From Euryodendron excelsum (Eukaryota; Streptophyta; Magnoliopsida; Ericales; Pentaphylacaceae): a DNA stretch of 64,000 bases. Where the stretch lies: NCBI GenBank assembly GCA_033060915.1, contig CM065378.1, forward strand, positions 16,217,501-16,281,500. The letters are read 5' to 3'. A program made the translations under genes and the position numbers. The notes beneath the pieces were generated by a model. It searched no databases, was not told the origin of the DNA, and saw only the letters and a program-made list of their open reading frames with translations. Shown here piece after piece: positions 22,053-34,600 of the stretch (the first letter of the stretch is position 1; the number at the start of each line of letters is the position of its first letter).

Positions 22053-24163
22053 CTGTCTTTGTTTGCTGAAGGCAGAAAAATAACAAAGTAAGAATCCCCT
22101 TTTTGCTCGCAAGGCGATCGGAGGGACGATAAGCCGATAGGTTTGAAACGTTCTAGGACCCCTTGCGGGTTGCTGGCCTGGAAGGTTTTTTAAACTTGAA
22201 AAGTTTTGCATTTTGAAAATTTCGATCGGGATTTCAGTTGCTGGTTTGACAAAGCTTAGTTTAGAACACTTGATTTTTGAAAATAAATTTTGAAAGCTTG
22301 ATTTCCAACTTTTGAAAGCCTTGAAAACAAATTCGGACTCTTGGAAATTTGAAAACTAGTTTTGGCGGGAAGTTGAACAGCTGGGCGCATCTGTTACATA
22401 CGCCTGGCCTCTTTTTACCCTGGCACATGTAGCATATGCACCAATTGGAAATTCCTTCTGGCGCATCTGCTACACGCGCTAGGCCGTGGCTTATATACCA
22501 AAGCAATTTCGCGTTTCCAGTTTGTGTTTTGGGTTTTGAGCGGGCTTGAGATTTTCTCTAAAGGGCTTTCGTAAGATTTCGACCAAGGATTACTAGAGGA
22601 GTGTTGGGTGGCATCGGGTGTTTGCTGAAAGCCATCATCGTCGCCGAATTCTCACCGAAAAGCTTGATTTTTGCCGGAGAACCCAAAGGTTAGTTTCTTT
22701 GAAATTTTGTCGATTTTGATGCATATGTTCCTATTTTTTGCGTATGAGCAGTGTAAATCTATGTTTTAGTTTGTTTAGAACACAATGGTCAGAATATTTT
22801 TTGTGATTTGGTGAAGATTTGCGTGTGTTTTGGATAAGTTTACATGTTTATGAAATAGGGTTTCCTCCAGGATTTAAAAAATTGCCACTACAGGCCTGGG
22901 CATTGCGTGTTTGTGTGTGATTTTTGCACCAGAAACCTTAGAAAAATGTGTAGAACAATCGTATGAAGTTTTATAATTTTTTGAAAAATTTTGAATTTTT
23001 GAAAATTATGAAAAATAGGAAAACTTGAGGAAAATTAGAAAATGGATCCTATTGAGGGTTGAAAAATTGTGGAACATTTTTGAAAAAATGTGGTGACATT
23101 CTTGAATGTTTTAGGAATTTTTGTGGAATTTTTGGAAATGTAGATGTAACCGGAAAATTTGAAAAGACTGAAAAACTAGCTTAAAAATTGTGTTTGAGAG
23201 TGGGATGTGCATTTCAGAGGATGGGGCTGTTTTGTTCAAAGGTTTGAGATGTCTCGGATTGTGTTTGTGACTTGTTGAATTTCGGGGTAGTGGCTTTTTA
23301 AGGTGAAATTTTGCCGAAATTTTCAAAAATTTTAACACCTAACTTCAAAATTTTTCGAAAAAGCAATTCTTTTTGAGAATAGGGCTTTTGAAGGGGAAAG
23401 CCTGGAAAAACTAAAATTTTAGAAAATTCTTAGGAGCAGGATTTTTGAAGGAGAAAACCCCGAAAACTTATTTTAGAGAAGTCGTAGAAAACTTTGGAAT
23501 GGGGCTTTTGAAGGAGAAAGCTTGGGATACCACTTTGAAAATTAGAAACAAACTTTTTGAGGAAAAAGTTTGGAAAACCGTTGAAGACTTTGAAACATGG
23601 CTTTTGAGGGGAAGGCCCAAAAAGTCAGTTTGAAATCTAGAAACAAAATTTTTGAGGAAAAAGCTTGAAAAACCATTAGAAACTTTGAAATAGGGCCTTT
23701 GAGGGAAAAGCCCGAGAAATTGGTTTGAAATCTAGAAACAAACTTTTTTAGCAAAATGCTTGAAAAACCATTGGAAACTTTGAAATAGGGCTTTTAAGGG
23801 GAAAGCCTGAGAAACCAGTTTGAAATTTTGAAGTGGGACTTTTTGAGGGAAAAGGCCCGAAAAACCGTTAGAAAACATTTAGAAACAAGATTTTTGAGGA
23901 GAGAACCCGGGAAACCAGTTTGAAATTTGAAAACCAAACTTTTTGAGGAAAAAGCTCAGAAAACTAGTGAAAACTTTAAAATAGAAATCAATAAGACCTT
24001 AGCCCCCTTTTTTTCTTTTCTTTCCTTTTCTTTTCTTCTTTTTTTTCCTTCTCTCTTTTTTTTTTTTCTTCTTATTTTTTTTTCTTTCGTTTTTTTTCTT
24101 TTTTTTTTTTTTTGCACTTTCTTTTTTCTTCTTTTTGTTGACATATTTATCTTTTTACTTTTC
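22053..24163. other. Tat-1 interior, non-coding 3' region
   Basis: No credible coding frame. It has three GCGCAT-type palindromes at about 22380-22490 and T/A-rich sequence to about 23380. A set of imperfect repeats of about 55-60 bp (GGGCTTTTGAGGGGAAAGCC, then GAAACCAGTTTGAAA) spans about 23380-23990. A polypyrimidine tract follows at 24004-24135. An open frame across that tract is a composition artefact. Confidence 0.6.
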
Positions 24164-25790
24164 ATGCATGTTTGGTGGGGGCAGGGTTGGTTCCGCTCGG
24201 GGTGGCGGCAGGGTTGGTTCCACTCGGGGCGACAACAGTGGGTCTCAATGGTCTTCGAGCAGAACGGTCTCTAGTGGCAGTTCTGCAATGGGACAGCCTT
24301 CGGTTGCTCCAGATGAGAGAGCTGAGGATGATATTGATTTGTTTGTGGACCTGCGGATGGGGTATGGCATGGCATCCGTTTGAGACAAGCGAAGAGATAC
24401 TTCTTTTACAGATGACCAGTTAGCGATTCTCAATGTTCCGCAGCTACAAGACTTGGCATTCCACTCGAGTTTGTACTCATGCTATGGTCGGATGCCATCA
24501 TCTACCCACAGTTCCTTCAGAGGGGCCAGTATTTCGGCCTTGAGAGTCATACAGGCGTTAGCTTCATCCTATTAGGACTTCTTGCACCGGATCGGTTTTG
24601 GTGCCTTTATGACTCTTTAGACGGATAGGCTTGATCACTGGATAGTAGTTAGGCTGTTGGAATGATGGTTCGGGGAGATCGGGACTGTACACTTGGTAGG
24701 CTTCGAGTTGGGGCCTACTCTCGTCGAGTAGGCCATGATTACCGAATTGTCCTTTGGAGGTGTTCCAATGTCTCTACGGGCCGTGCCTCTAGAGGAGGCT
24801 CATCTTCTCTTGGGTTTTCCAGGGATTGGAGGCTCGAGCTTCTCAGCTTCACTCTTATGTTCGACAGAGATAGCATTTGCTCTCGAGCCCTCTCCAGCTG
24901 ACCAGGTCATCATGAGGCGCCAGTTGGTAGTATACGTTGTCTTTAGTTGCTTTTGCAACAATAATAAGTCGACGGTTCCTTAATATCTGGTGAGCCTGGT
25001 AACGAACTTGGATGCTCTAGATTATGTGGATTAGGGAGCCTTCACCTTTGCTAGCTTCTTAGTAGGGATGAGAGTGAGGACATCTGGAGCTTGGGGGAGC
25101 TTGACGAGTTTTTGGCCGTTTTTGATATGGTGGAGCTATGAGTATTTACCTATCCCCCAACCAAAGGTATTAGCTGACGATGCCTTCTTGCTGGCCACGA
25201 GGTGGGCCAGATAGCAGGTGGTCCAGCGGTCCCTGCTTACAGATTTCGTCGCCTTCCGGGCTAACTTGGAGCTGCTGAGACCTCAAGACGTGACTTGGAC
25301 ACCTTACCGCTGATCTTCCTAGTATGCCAGCAAGAGGGATATCATTCTTTTGTCCAGGTCACGGATTACTTTTCGGGGCCCTGTCTCATGGGAGACATAT
25401 TTAAGGGAGCACCATTGGCGGCAGTTGCATACCAACTTTAGGGCTGCTGTGGATCCTCCCCAGTACATGTACGGATTTTATCCGGCCAGGGTGGAGATTC
25501 CTTATATAGTCGGGATTCCTGGCGAGCTCTTCCTTCTTCCGCCTGATGTGGACTACGAGGCTCATTTTAGGGCGAGGTCCATTAATGCTTTTACTCCGCT
25601 GGACCTAGTGGTTGGATGACAAGTGCCCGGTCATGAGGTGGTGGAGCTATGGCACCGAGCTCAGGGCTTTGTTTCCGAGGAGGAGTACCTAGCAGCTTGC
25701 CAGGCACGAGATCAATATCGTGCTAAGGTTGAGGTCTTGACTGCTAGCATATCTCTGATAGAGACTCGCTGGGTATGCTATTTGTGATTC
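24164..25790 (+). pseudogene. Antisense plant-mobile-domain-like ORF in Tat-1
   Basis: Frame pieces on the plus strand, opposite to gag. They include FGGGRVGSARGGGRVGS (Gly/Arg-rich start), DQLAILNVPQLQDLAFHSSL, then WFGEIGTVHLVGFELGPTL, MITELSFGGVPMSLRAV, RITFRGPVSWETYLREHHW and PARVEIPYIVGIPGELFLLP. The order (aromatic WF.E...HL...GE..PTL, then a LSFGG block) is what I know from plant mobile domain (PMD, aminotransferase-like) sequences carried by plant transposons. Several stops and frameshifts break it. Tat-lineage elements are known to carry an antisense ORF between coding region and 3' LTR, which matches the position. The PMD assignment is moderate and the antisense-ORF assignment is good. 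Confidence 0.55.
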
Positions 25791-27844
25791 ATCATTTTCA
25801 TATTCTTTATACACCCCTTGTGTTCTAATGCTAGCTCCTCTTTTCTTTTATCTTTTTCCTTGGTTAGGGTCCTTATGACGCGAGAGCTTTCTCCAGCCAG
25901 CCTTCCCCGTATGTGTCGGACTTGGGCGATTGTGATTTGGACGACGACCCTGCTCCTTGAGGCGCCTCTTTCCACTTGTAGTCACAGTTGTAGTTTAGTT
26001 AGATTGATTATATTGCTTATGTTTTGAGGCCATATGTTGGCCCTCATGGATGATGATTATTGCCAGTTATATGTATATTATTGCTATTATCTTTTTGCTT
26101 CTTTGCACGAGATGATGATTAGTTTTTCCTTTTAGTCTCATTTTGCCTATATGCATGTGAAAATATAATGAATATGAATACAAAAATAGGAGTACAAAAA
26201 TCATGGTACGCATAAGAAATAGTGGGTATGTGCAAGCTTTAAGTAGATGTGAAAAAGGTGGGTGTATCACTGCACATGTTCAGGCAAAGCACACAAGCAT
26301 ATATATAACTTTATGAAGATAGGCCTAGAGGTAGGTTCCAATTTTTGGGTGTTCACCAGGAACCGTCATTTTGGCCTTTTACTCTTTCTTTGAAGATTCC
26401 CTTTTCTGTTATGCCCTTTTCTTGCCATAATGAGATAGTAGTTGCCCCATTCTTAGGGTTTCCATTTTCTGACCCGACTTTCCTCTCTCTTATCCAAAAA
26501 TTTGCCACTCACTCGACTTTTTCTCGGGGACCTTATATTAGAACTAGTAGACTCTCTAGGTGACAATCGAAGTAGCCTGTAGCAAAGGAACGGACAGTTT
26601 CCATCCTCAATCCGAGAAGGCTTTATTTTGGACCGTAATATAGGCTAGGTTAAGGGTGAGGAATGAAGGGGTATTCAGGCTCAAACAATTTCTTCTTTTT
26701 TTTTTTTTTTTATTTTTTTATGGGGTGATAATAACCAGAACCACCTTGAGTAAGCTTTTGCAATTTTGTTCACCTTTCTTTTCTGAATGTCGCCATTTTC
26801 TCTTGAACTTGTTTAGACTAAGCAACCTTCTTTGATTTGAGGGGACTTTTCCACGGGTTGTAATGGGGTTTTCGAAATGAAGGGTATTAAAGGCCCAAAG
26901 TGTTACACTCTTCCTGGGGTTTACCAGTGATCACTTTTTTTTTTCCGTGCAAACTTTTACCCACATAAGGTTTGTTATTCCCTTTGATTTTTGCCCCAGT
27001 ATTTTTGCCCCAGTATTGATATTTGCCCCGTTGGTTGGTTTCTTAGGGCACCCCATCATTTCTTTTTTTTTTCAATATTCGAGGGAGCTTTCTTTCCTCA
27101 TGTTCCTTTCTGAATTTACTTTTGTCCATTGTAGATGGTGATCACTGGAATGGATTTGCCGAAGGAATATGATTTGGCTCAAAAGGGGTTTTTTAAAGGA
27201 GATTCTTTTAACTGTATGGTAGAAGAATAGATGGCCCCTCTTCCTTTCAGACAAGATTGCTTAGTCTATGAAGTTTAGTCTTAGAGTTTTGGCGTCATCC
27301 TTTGAAACAAGCAAGTGTTAGCTTAATCGTTCCGTTACTCGTACTTGCCCTAGTGTGGGGGGTGGTTCCTAATTAGGGTGTTTGAATGAGAATTACTTTA
27401 TGGCTCGAGTGGGCTGACCAAGGGAATTACCTTGCCATGTTTGGGAATTTGAAATGAAGGCTTCTGTTCCTTTCGGGGGTCTAACTGCCAACTACTTTGT
27501 CATGGTATCCTCTGGGTGCCGCCTTTTCTGTGATCCACTCTCTCTCTTTCTTTTCTCTGTTGTCTCCTCTCTTTGGATCAAGAACAATCCCTACAGATGA
27601 GGGTATGCGTACTATCCCCTCTTTTCAAGTGAAGGCATAACAATAAGAGGAAAATTTCTAGGGAAGGGTAAGTGCCGAAGATGATAAATGCAAATTTCAA
27701 ATTCTTTCTTTTTCATTCCAAAGGTTTTGTATACATGATAAGCTCTTGATTAACAAAAGGTAAAAGTCGAGTTGACAAAACAGAGTTAACAGGAAAGTAG
27801 AAGGCAAAGTTTGATAGAAGAACATCCCTTTGATAGTCACTTCC
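25791..27844. other. Tat-1 interior between antisense ORF and gag
   Basis: This is where pol should be, but neither strand shows RT, RNase H or integrase motifs. It holds T-rich tracts (26697-26720 and others) and short frames without similarity I recognise. Confidence 0.6.
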
Positions 27845-28950
27845 TCACGTGGGCTTTGGGACCATGCCTGCCTCCTCCATGCTCCATCCGCCGACTTCTT
27901 CACTTGGTTGTGCTTGATGAATTGCTGCATCGGTTGCGGAGTGGTGGGGATAGGTGGTTATAGTGCTGTCGGGGACTCCTCCCTTTCTTTCCCCTTCTTT
28001 AGTGGGGTCATTGAGGTTGTGCATTCTATCTTGGGACCCTTGATGGCTTTCCTTTGGTTGGACGGTTTTCTCTTGCTCAGCTTCTTTGGGTTTCGCAGCC
28101 AAACTTTTTTCCAGGACTTGCGACAGCTTTTCCTTGACTTTCTTTTTTTTAGCTTCCTCTTTGTCAATTTCAGCAAACAGGCTATCCAAATCACCTTCAT
28201 TGAACTCGAACGGTGGGTTCAGCAATTTTGGCTTATAGATGCCCCAACCCATATCCTCATAATTGAAGAGTTCTTCTTTTAGGTGGGCCTCAGCTTCAGC
28301 ATACTTAGGGTGCAGGAATTCTTCTCCCCAGCCATCTACAAGTGCAGTATCAGCGGGAATGTTTGCAATGGGTTCATCCATGGGGTAGTCAAGAGGATCT
28401 TGCTCTCCACTTGCATTGTAGAGATAGATAGGGCAAGTCGGTAGTTCTTCCTCCCAGTCACTTTCTTCCTCAGTGTTTGACTCACCCTCGAAGTGCTCCG
28501 CAATTATGATGCCATCCGGATCTGCCTATTCTTCGGTGATGATATTGATAGCATGGCCTGGCAAGGGATTCATCGTGACATTGGGAGCGGGGGCCGGTTT
28601 TGTTTATTGGGTATTGATGACCTTGTTATCAATGAGGTCTTAGATCTTATGCTTCAAAGAGAAGCGGGACTCTGTGTCATGCCCCTGTCCCACAGAATGG
28701 TACTCGTAGGTAAAGGCAGGGTTGAAAGTTGACGGCAACGGACTTGGCAATGGCCGCGGGGGAATAGGGTTTATGTGCTTGGCCTTGAGGAGCTCATGAT
28801 AGGCCTTTGTCTGGGTGCATGCCAAACGTGTGAACTCTCGGTTCCGCCGGTTGTTTTTGTTGGGATTGAGGTATGGTCGGGCTGTAACAGGTCCAGTTGC
28901 AGGTGCTTGGGTATTAGCAATGGGAATGTTGATGATGGGAGCAAGCAATG
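27845..28950 (-). pseudogene. Tat-1 gag C-terminal region
   Basis: Minus-strand continuation of gag. It contains Pro-rich PRPLPSPLPSTFNP, then a degenerate zinc-finger-like block (YEYHSVGQGHDTESRF, SLKHKIQDLID) whose first Cys and a later Cys are lost, then PNVTMNPLPGH. An acidic stretch follows, leading to a 178-codon open frame (28381 to 27845) with DMGWGIYKPKLLNPPFEFNE and a Lys/Glu-rich coiled-coil-like segment. The GHDTE..LKHKIQDLID block is characteristic of Tat/Ogre gag. Stops occur near 28638 and 28528. Confidence 0.7.
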
Positions 28951-29046
28951 GTGGTCGAGCTTGATATTGAGGGTAGTATGACTGCAGTTGTGTAGGCAGG
29001 ATGATAGATACCTCTCCTTTTTTCTTGTCGGTACCCCTAGTGGTTG

Positions 29047-30030
29047 CTACTTTCTTGGCCGCATTTGTGAATCCCTCAGTTGTCTTAGCATAGGGGTCCG
29101 TGATTCTGCCAATTTTAATCCATTCTCGATCATTTCTCCTTGTATTATCAGCTTAGAAAAACTCTTTTCGATGCTCAGGCATAGACGTTTATAGTACATA
29201 CCTTGGAAGGTGTTCACAAACAGCTGCACATACTCTTTTTCTAGTTGTAGGGGGTTGACTTGAGCGGCTGCCTCCCTCCATCTCAGAGCGTAGCTTTTGA
29301 AGCTTTCCTTCTCCCCTCGGGTCATCATCATCAGGGCACACCTATCCATGGTTAGGTTACTGTTGTGCCAGTATTAGGAACGGAAGGCTGTGACCAATTC
29401 ATTCTAGGTCGTTATCTTCCTCAAATCTAAACGGGTGGACTATTGCAGTGCGGGCCCAGTCAGGTTATGTTGGAACAGTTGCATCAAGAGTTTGGGGTAA
29501 TTCCCATGGCCACTTAATGCCCCAGCATATAGCCTCAGGTGAGCCACGGGATCCCCATTTCCATCATACTTTTGGAAATCAGGCATCTTGAATTTAGGCG
29601 GCCTTGGGTGATCAAGGAAGAAGCATAGTTCATCATAAGATGTCCCACCGAAAGTGTCATGACCTTGTAGGCTGTGCAAGGACTCTTCTAAGCCTTGCAT
29701 CTTGAGATCGAGAGGGTCCGGGCTTTCCTTCTTTGATGTGGCAATTAGCAAGATGGTTTCATGGTTGTCTTCTTCTCCTTCCTCAATGTGCACTTTCTTG
29801 GGGAGTTCCTTAATCTTCACGGCACTATCAGTTCGCAGGACGACCTTTGGCGGGATTGCTTCAGCTTCCTTGGGATGGGATGTTGAAGCCGATGGGTTCA
29901 CGACAGGTCTTTTAAAGGCCATCAGTTGCACGAGCTTGAACATTTCATCTATTTTTGCCTTCATCTCGTTCACTTCCTCTCGTGTCACCGAGTTGTTTTG
30001 TTGATCAGGAGGGTTGCCTTCGCTTGACAT
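29047..30030 (-). pseudogene. Tat-1 gag N-terminal and central region
   Basis: Starts MSSEGNPPDQQNNSVTREEV at 30030 and is open for 196 codons. It contains the gag core PPKFKMPDFQKYDGNGDPVAHLR and GPALQ, then a stop and a short frameshifted part. It resumes at 29349 with MMTRGEKESFKSYALRWREA and FVNTFQGMYYKRLCLS. These are standard plant gypsy gag (retrotrans_gag) landmarks of the Tat lineage. It is broken by stops between about 29350 and 29440. Confidence 0.82.
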
Positions 30031-31625
30031 TTGTGTTGCTCGTTGTCGGGTAAGGACCGGTGTTCAGAGTAAAGGGGACACTCGTGTTCCTCTTCTTCCT
30101 TTTCTTGGAGCAATGGTGACTTAAAGTGCAAGCAGTCTCACCAGAAACTATTGCTAGTCTTTTGATGAGACGAGAAAGGGAATAGAAAATAAAGAAAAAC
30201 AAAACAAAAGGATTATATGTTAGGTTTTGGATTTGGAAAGATTTTATGCAATGCATGTCTTAGGGGTGTCCCTGCCTTTTGAGGGGAACTAAACATGATG
30301 TTTTGGCTCATGTCTGGAGATAGGGGTTACCCCTACATGCAATACTGTACTTGTGTGAGCCTGTTCATTCATACATTCATACATTCATTCATTGGACGAC
30401 AATGATAACTTTATTGAAATGAATTCTCTTTGTACATAGAATTTTTCAAAAATACATTGAAATGGGGAGGGGGAACATTTTCCTTGGGACTTTCGCCTAT
30501 TCTATATTTACATCATGGGATCATAAACTACTCTTGAGTCCTCAGATTCGCCTTCTTAGAGGGAAGTTGGTGGGAGACCTTGATCTGAATTGACCTTTCG
30601 TCTTCTTGGCTACCCTATCTTCATGAGCACGGGGGGATTAGGGCCTCTCTTTGTAAAATGACTTTGATGCATGCCATGAATCCTTAGGGTCTCTTGGTAC
30701 CCTTAAGAGTTTTGGGTTGGCTTGATTTGAGCGAGAAGGTCTTTGGGCCTTTTTTTTAGGGTTGATTGGATGCATGAGGATGCGATGACTCGAGTTACTT
30801 TGGGAACTCTTGTCTTGAAATAAATTCTGATGCATGAGCAATTACGATGCATGTACATTAAAATGGCCAGAATTAAATAACATGACAACATGAATTGAAC
30901 AGGATATATAAAGGAAAATAAAGCAGTCGCCCTTTCCTCCTTACTTTTGAAATTGACGCGTGTGTCCTAAATTCGGCAGAGGTTCGGCTATGCATGGGGT
31001 GCTACACGAGCATGAGTTTACTAATGCTTCCTAAAAAGCTCGATTCCCGAACCTTCAAACCTCTGGTGTCCACCCCCGAAAGGGTGAACTCCATCTTTGG
31101 TTGGTGGTTCAAGCGGGGAAACTATCAAGAGACCGTAGACTGAGAAACTAACACAGCATCCGCCCACAGTCAATATACTATTCCCCCTTCTATCTAGAAG
31201 GGTAGTAATGCAGGTAATATATGCAATATGCAAATGCAAGTGAGCGCATCAAGTGTGTGTGAAATTTTTGAAAATGGAAGAAAGGACCCAACAACACACA
31301 TCACATCCTGTCCATTCATCACATACATGGCAATAAATAAGACATGAAATAAAATGTGAACAAAGGTCTACCTACAAAAGAAAGATGCAAAGAGTTAATA
31401 ACTTTTAGAAAAACTTGATGCAAGGTAAAATGGATGGTCAATGTAAGAGCATGAATGTAAGCAATGAATGCAAGTGACGACACTTATTTAAAAATCGTTT
31501 TGAAAAATAAGAGTTGCTTTGGAAACTTAGAAAACTTTGAAGAGTGGATAAAATTGGACAAAGTAACTGGAGATTCTAGGTGAATGAAGGGTGAAGGGAC
31601 ATGTTAATGGCCTAACTCTCTAAAT
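30031..31625. other. Tat-1 leader between primer site and gag
   Basis: 1.6-kb untranslated leader (minus-strand sense). I see no gene. It includes a short CATT/CATA microsatellite near 30366-30395. Confidence 0.6.
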
Positions 31626-31644
31626 GTCCCCAACAGAGTCGCCA
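31626..31644 (-). other. Primer-binding site of Tat-1
   Basis: Minus strand TGGCGACTCTGTTGGGGAC starts two bases after the 5' LTR. I recall this TGGCGACTC...GGGGA form from Tat/Ogre elements; the exact tRNA should be checked. Confidence 0.7.
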
Positions 31645-31646
31645 GC

Positions 31647-34600
31647 TGTCGCGCTCCGATTTTTGGGTCCAAGGTCCTTTTGGCTTGGAGACAAAATCCC
31701 AGAACTCTATCACTAGAACTCATCCTCCTAGAAGGATAAGTGCGACTAGATTTGAATTGAAAATTGATTTAATTAAGGGCTTTTTAGAAAAACAAGAGTC
31801 ACCACCTAACTTGATTAAGGTGAGTTAGGCCACCAAAAACTAAGAATTAATCCGAAGATTAAACTTAGAGTTTTTGGAAAAGATTTTGAAATTCCTTTAA
31901 GAGAGGGTTTTTAAGAAAATAGGTTGTTTGGCAACCTTTGGAAAGATTTAAGCCCTTTCTTTGAAAATAACTCGATTTTGGTCTCTCGAAAATAGAAATC
32001 TATGATCCGGGGGTTGGTTACGTGTAGGGAAAATATCCTAAAATCATCACTCTACCCTGCCCTTTCGGTGCCTACATGTCTAATCACCCTTTGTTCACTC
32101 ACTAGAATAATCGGTCACTATTGTCCACTTAATATCCACTTTAGAATTTTAAAAACTGGGTTTGGTCATCACTTTTTGGATGAATGATGCATGATGCAAG
32201 TTTTGGAAGAAGTTTGAAAATATGGGAATTTTGTAAGAGTTTGAGATAGAAACTTTGAGTTGATTAAAATTTTTGAAGAGGGGATTGGAGTTGAAATAGA
32301 AGTTATGACCACACCATTTTAGGTTACCTACGTATTTCATTTGGCGAGAATCAGGTCATTCGTAGTTTGGGTAAGAGACCGATAGAAAATAGGCACGTTA
32401 GGGTCTTTGGAAAGTTTGAAGACACTTTGAGGTCTTTGGAAAGATGATTTGAGAATTTTGATTTGAAATCGGATGTTGAAGTGTTTTGAAATGTTTTTGG
32501 AACAACTCAAGGGAGTTTTGGAAGTGCTTTTGAAATAACTCAACAGAGTTTTGATGTCTTGTTTTGAAAACCTTAGAGGTAGAGTTTTGAGACGTTTCTA
32601 AGAACTTGTCTTAGAAAAGCTTTTGAAAGGGGTTTTAGAAATCTAATATGGACAACCTTGGAGGTTATTCTTGATGTATCACAATCCTTTGGAATCCCTA
32701 ACCAAAATGGGGTAGGGCTACCTTAGGCTTGTGAGTTTTGAAAACATTTTTGGAACTACCTTGGGAACATTCAAAGAGGTTATGGAGTTGGCCTTTGAAA
32801 TCTCAAGAGAGAGTAGGAAGTTTTGGAAAAATGAGTCATGAGAATAGTTTTAGATAGAAATATCATTTAAAAGGGGTCCATGAATTGGAACCTTGAAGTA
32901 TACTAACCTAGGTTGGATTGACCTATGGTTACAGGTGACCAAAGGTGAACTAACTTAGGTTAGGTTAACCTAGGGTTAAGGTGACCTAGGGTTTGGTTAA
33001 CCTTGGATTAAAGTGACCTAGGGTTAACTAACTTGGGTTAGGTTAACCTAGGATTGGATAACTGGGGTCAAGTTAACCTAGGGTTGAATGACTAAGGTCA
33101 AATTAACCTAGGGTTGAGTAACTAGGATCAAGTTAACCTAGGGTTGAGTGACTAGGGTCAAGTTAACTTAGAGTTGAGTAACTATGGTCAAGTTAACCTA
33201 GGGTTGAGTGACTAGGGTCAAGTTAATCTAGGGCTGAGTAACTAGGGTTAAGTAAGCCTAGGTTTAGTAACTAGGGTCAAGTTAACCTAAGATTGGATTG
33301 GGGGATGGTTTTGAAAAATGGTTTTATGCACTTTTGAAAAGAGTTTTTAGAAAACAAGTCATGTTATGCAAAAAACTTTGGTTGACAACCCTTTTGAAGA
33401 TCATTTCCATGAAACTTTGACTCTAGGCAAGAGTATGGTTTATATGGTTGGTGTTTTTTAGACTATTCTAAAGAAGGTTTCCTTTTGACCATTATAGTTA
33501 TTATCTTGACAAGAGTATAGAGTCCAAGAATCAACATGATAATGACAACTTTTAAAATACCATTTTTAATGCCAAGGTGGAGAGAATGAATTTTTTGAAA
33601 ACATTTTTGAGAAAAGGATTTTGAAAACCTTTTTTAGAAGAAGCCATTCCAACAAGGGAGGGTACCTGTGGCCAAATAAAAGGGAGACCACTTAAGAGAG
33701 GGTTCTATGGGGTCATTTCAACCACTACACTTGAGGGAATGGAAACCTCGGAAATTAGAGAGTTGGAAAGCAACTTTTATGCAAGTTGAAATGTAATGAT
33801 GCAAAAGTGTGAGTTAGGGGTTAGTGGGGGATTTTCTAGGGCGTGATTTCTAATGTCCCATCTTAAACTTCAAGAGACCAACTCTTAGAACCATTTTGAG
33901 AGGAATATTGAACTTGAAAATAGTATGGAAATAAGAATAATGTAAGTTTTGTAGAACATGGTTATGAGCATAAAAATGAAGCCAAGAACACAAGACATGA
34001 TCAAGATAGCAAAATGCAAGGGGGTCATGAATACATACAAGACTTTAGGCTACACCACATAAACAATGGGCTCCTAGGCCATACCATCTTAAAGTAGGCT
34101 AGTGAGAGATCCCCCTACACGGTGGCTCCCACTAGCTTTCCTCTAGGCATGAACTAAGAGCCTTCTTGGCTCAAGCATGCAAGAAAGGGGGGTTGAAGAT
34201 GGGAATTAAAATAGAAAATTGCCTAAGTAGGCTAGGAGGGAAAAAAGAAAAGTGGGGGAAGATAAAAATGTAAAGAAAATACCACCTTTTGCCTTCAATA
34301 CACTTGTAGACTTCTATGGATGCCTTGACTTGAACTTGGATGGCTTCAAGTAGGCTTGAGGGGCTGGAAGGAGGAGTTTAATGGTGTATAGGGCTATGGA
34401 GGTGAAGTGTATGGGTTAGGGAGAGGTGGAATCTAGCCTAAGTGTTGGAGGAGTGAGGTGTATATAGAAATTCGAGGTTCTAGAGCAGTTTCAGCAGAGC
34501 TTCACATCAATTTTCGATTCTAGAATATGCAAAGGGGGAGGCTGGTATTTATAGACAACTTGGGACTGGCCTGGTGCATGTGCTACATGCGCCAAAATTG

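Noticed and set aside
23927..24274. Open frame rich in Phe/Leu/Ser across the pyrimidine tract
   Set aside because: It is a translation of a simple poly-pyrimidine run, not a membrane protein.
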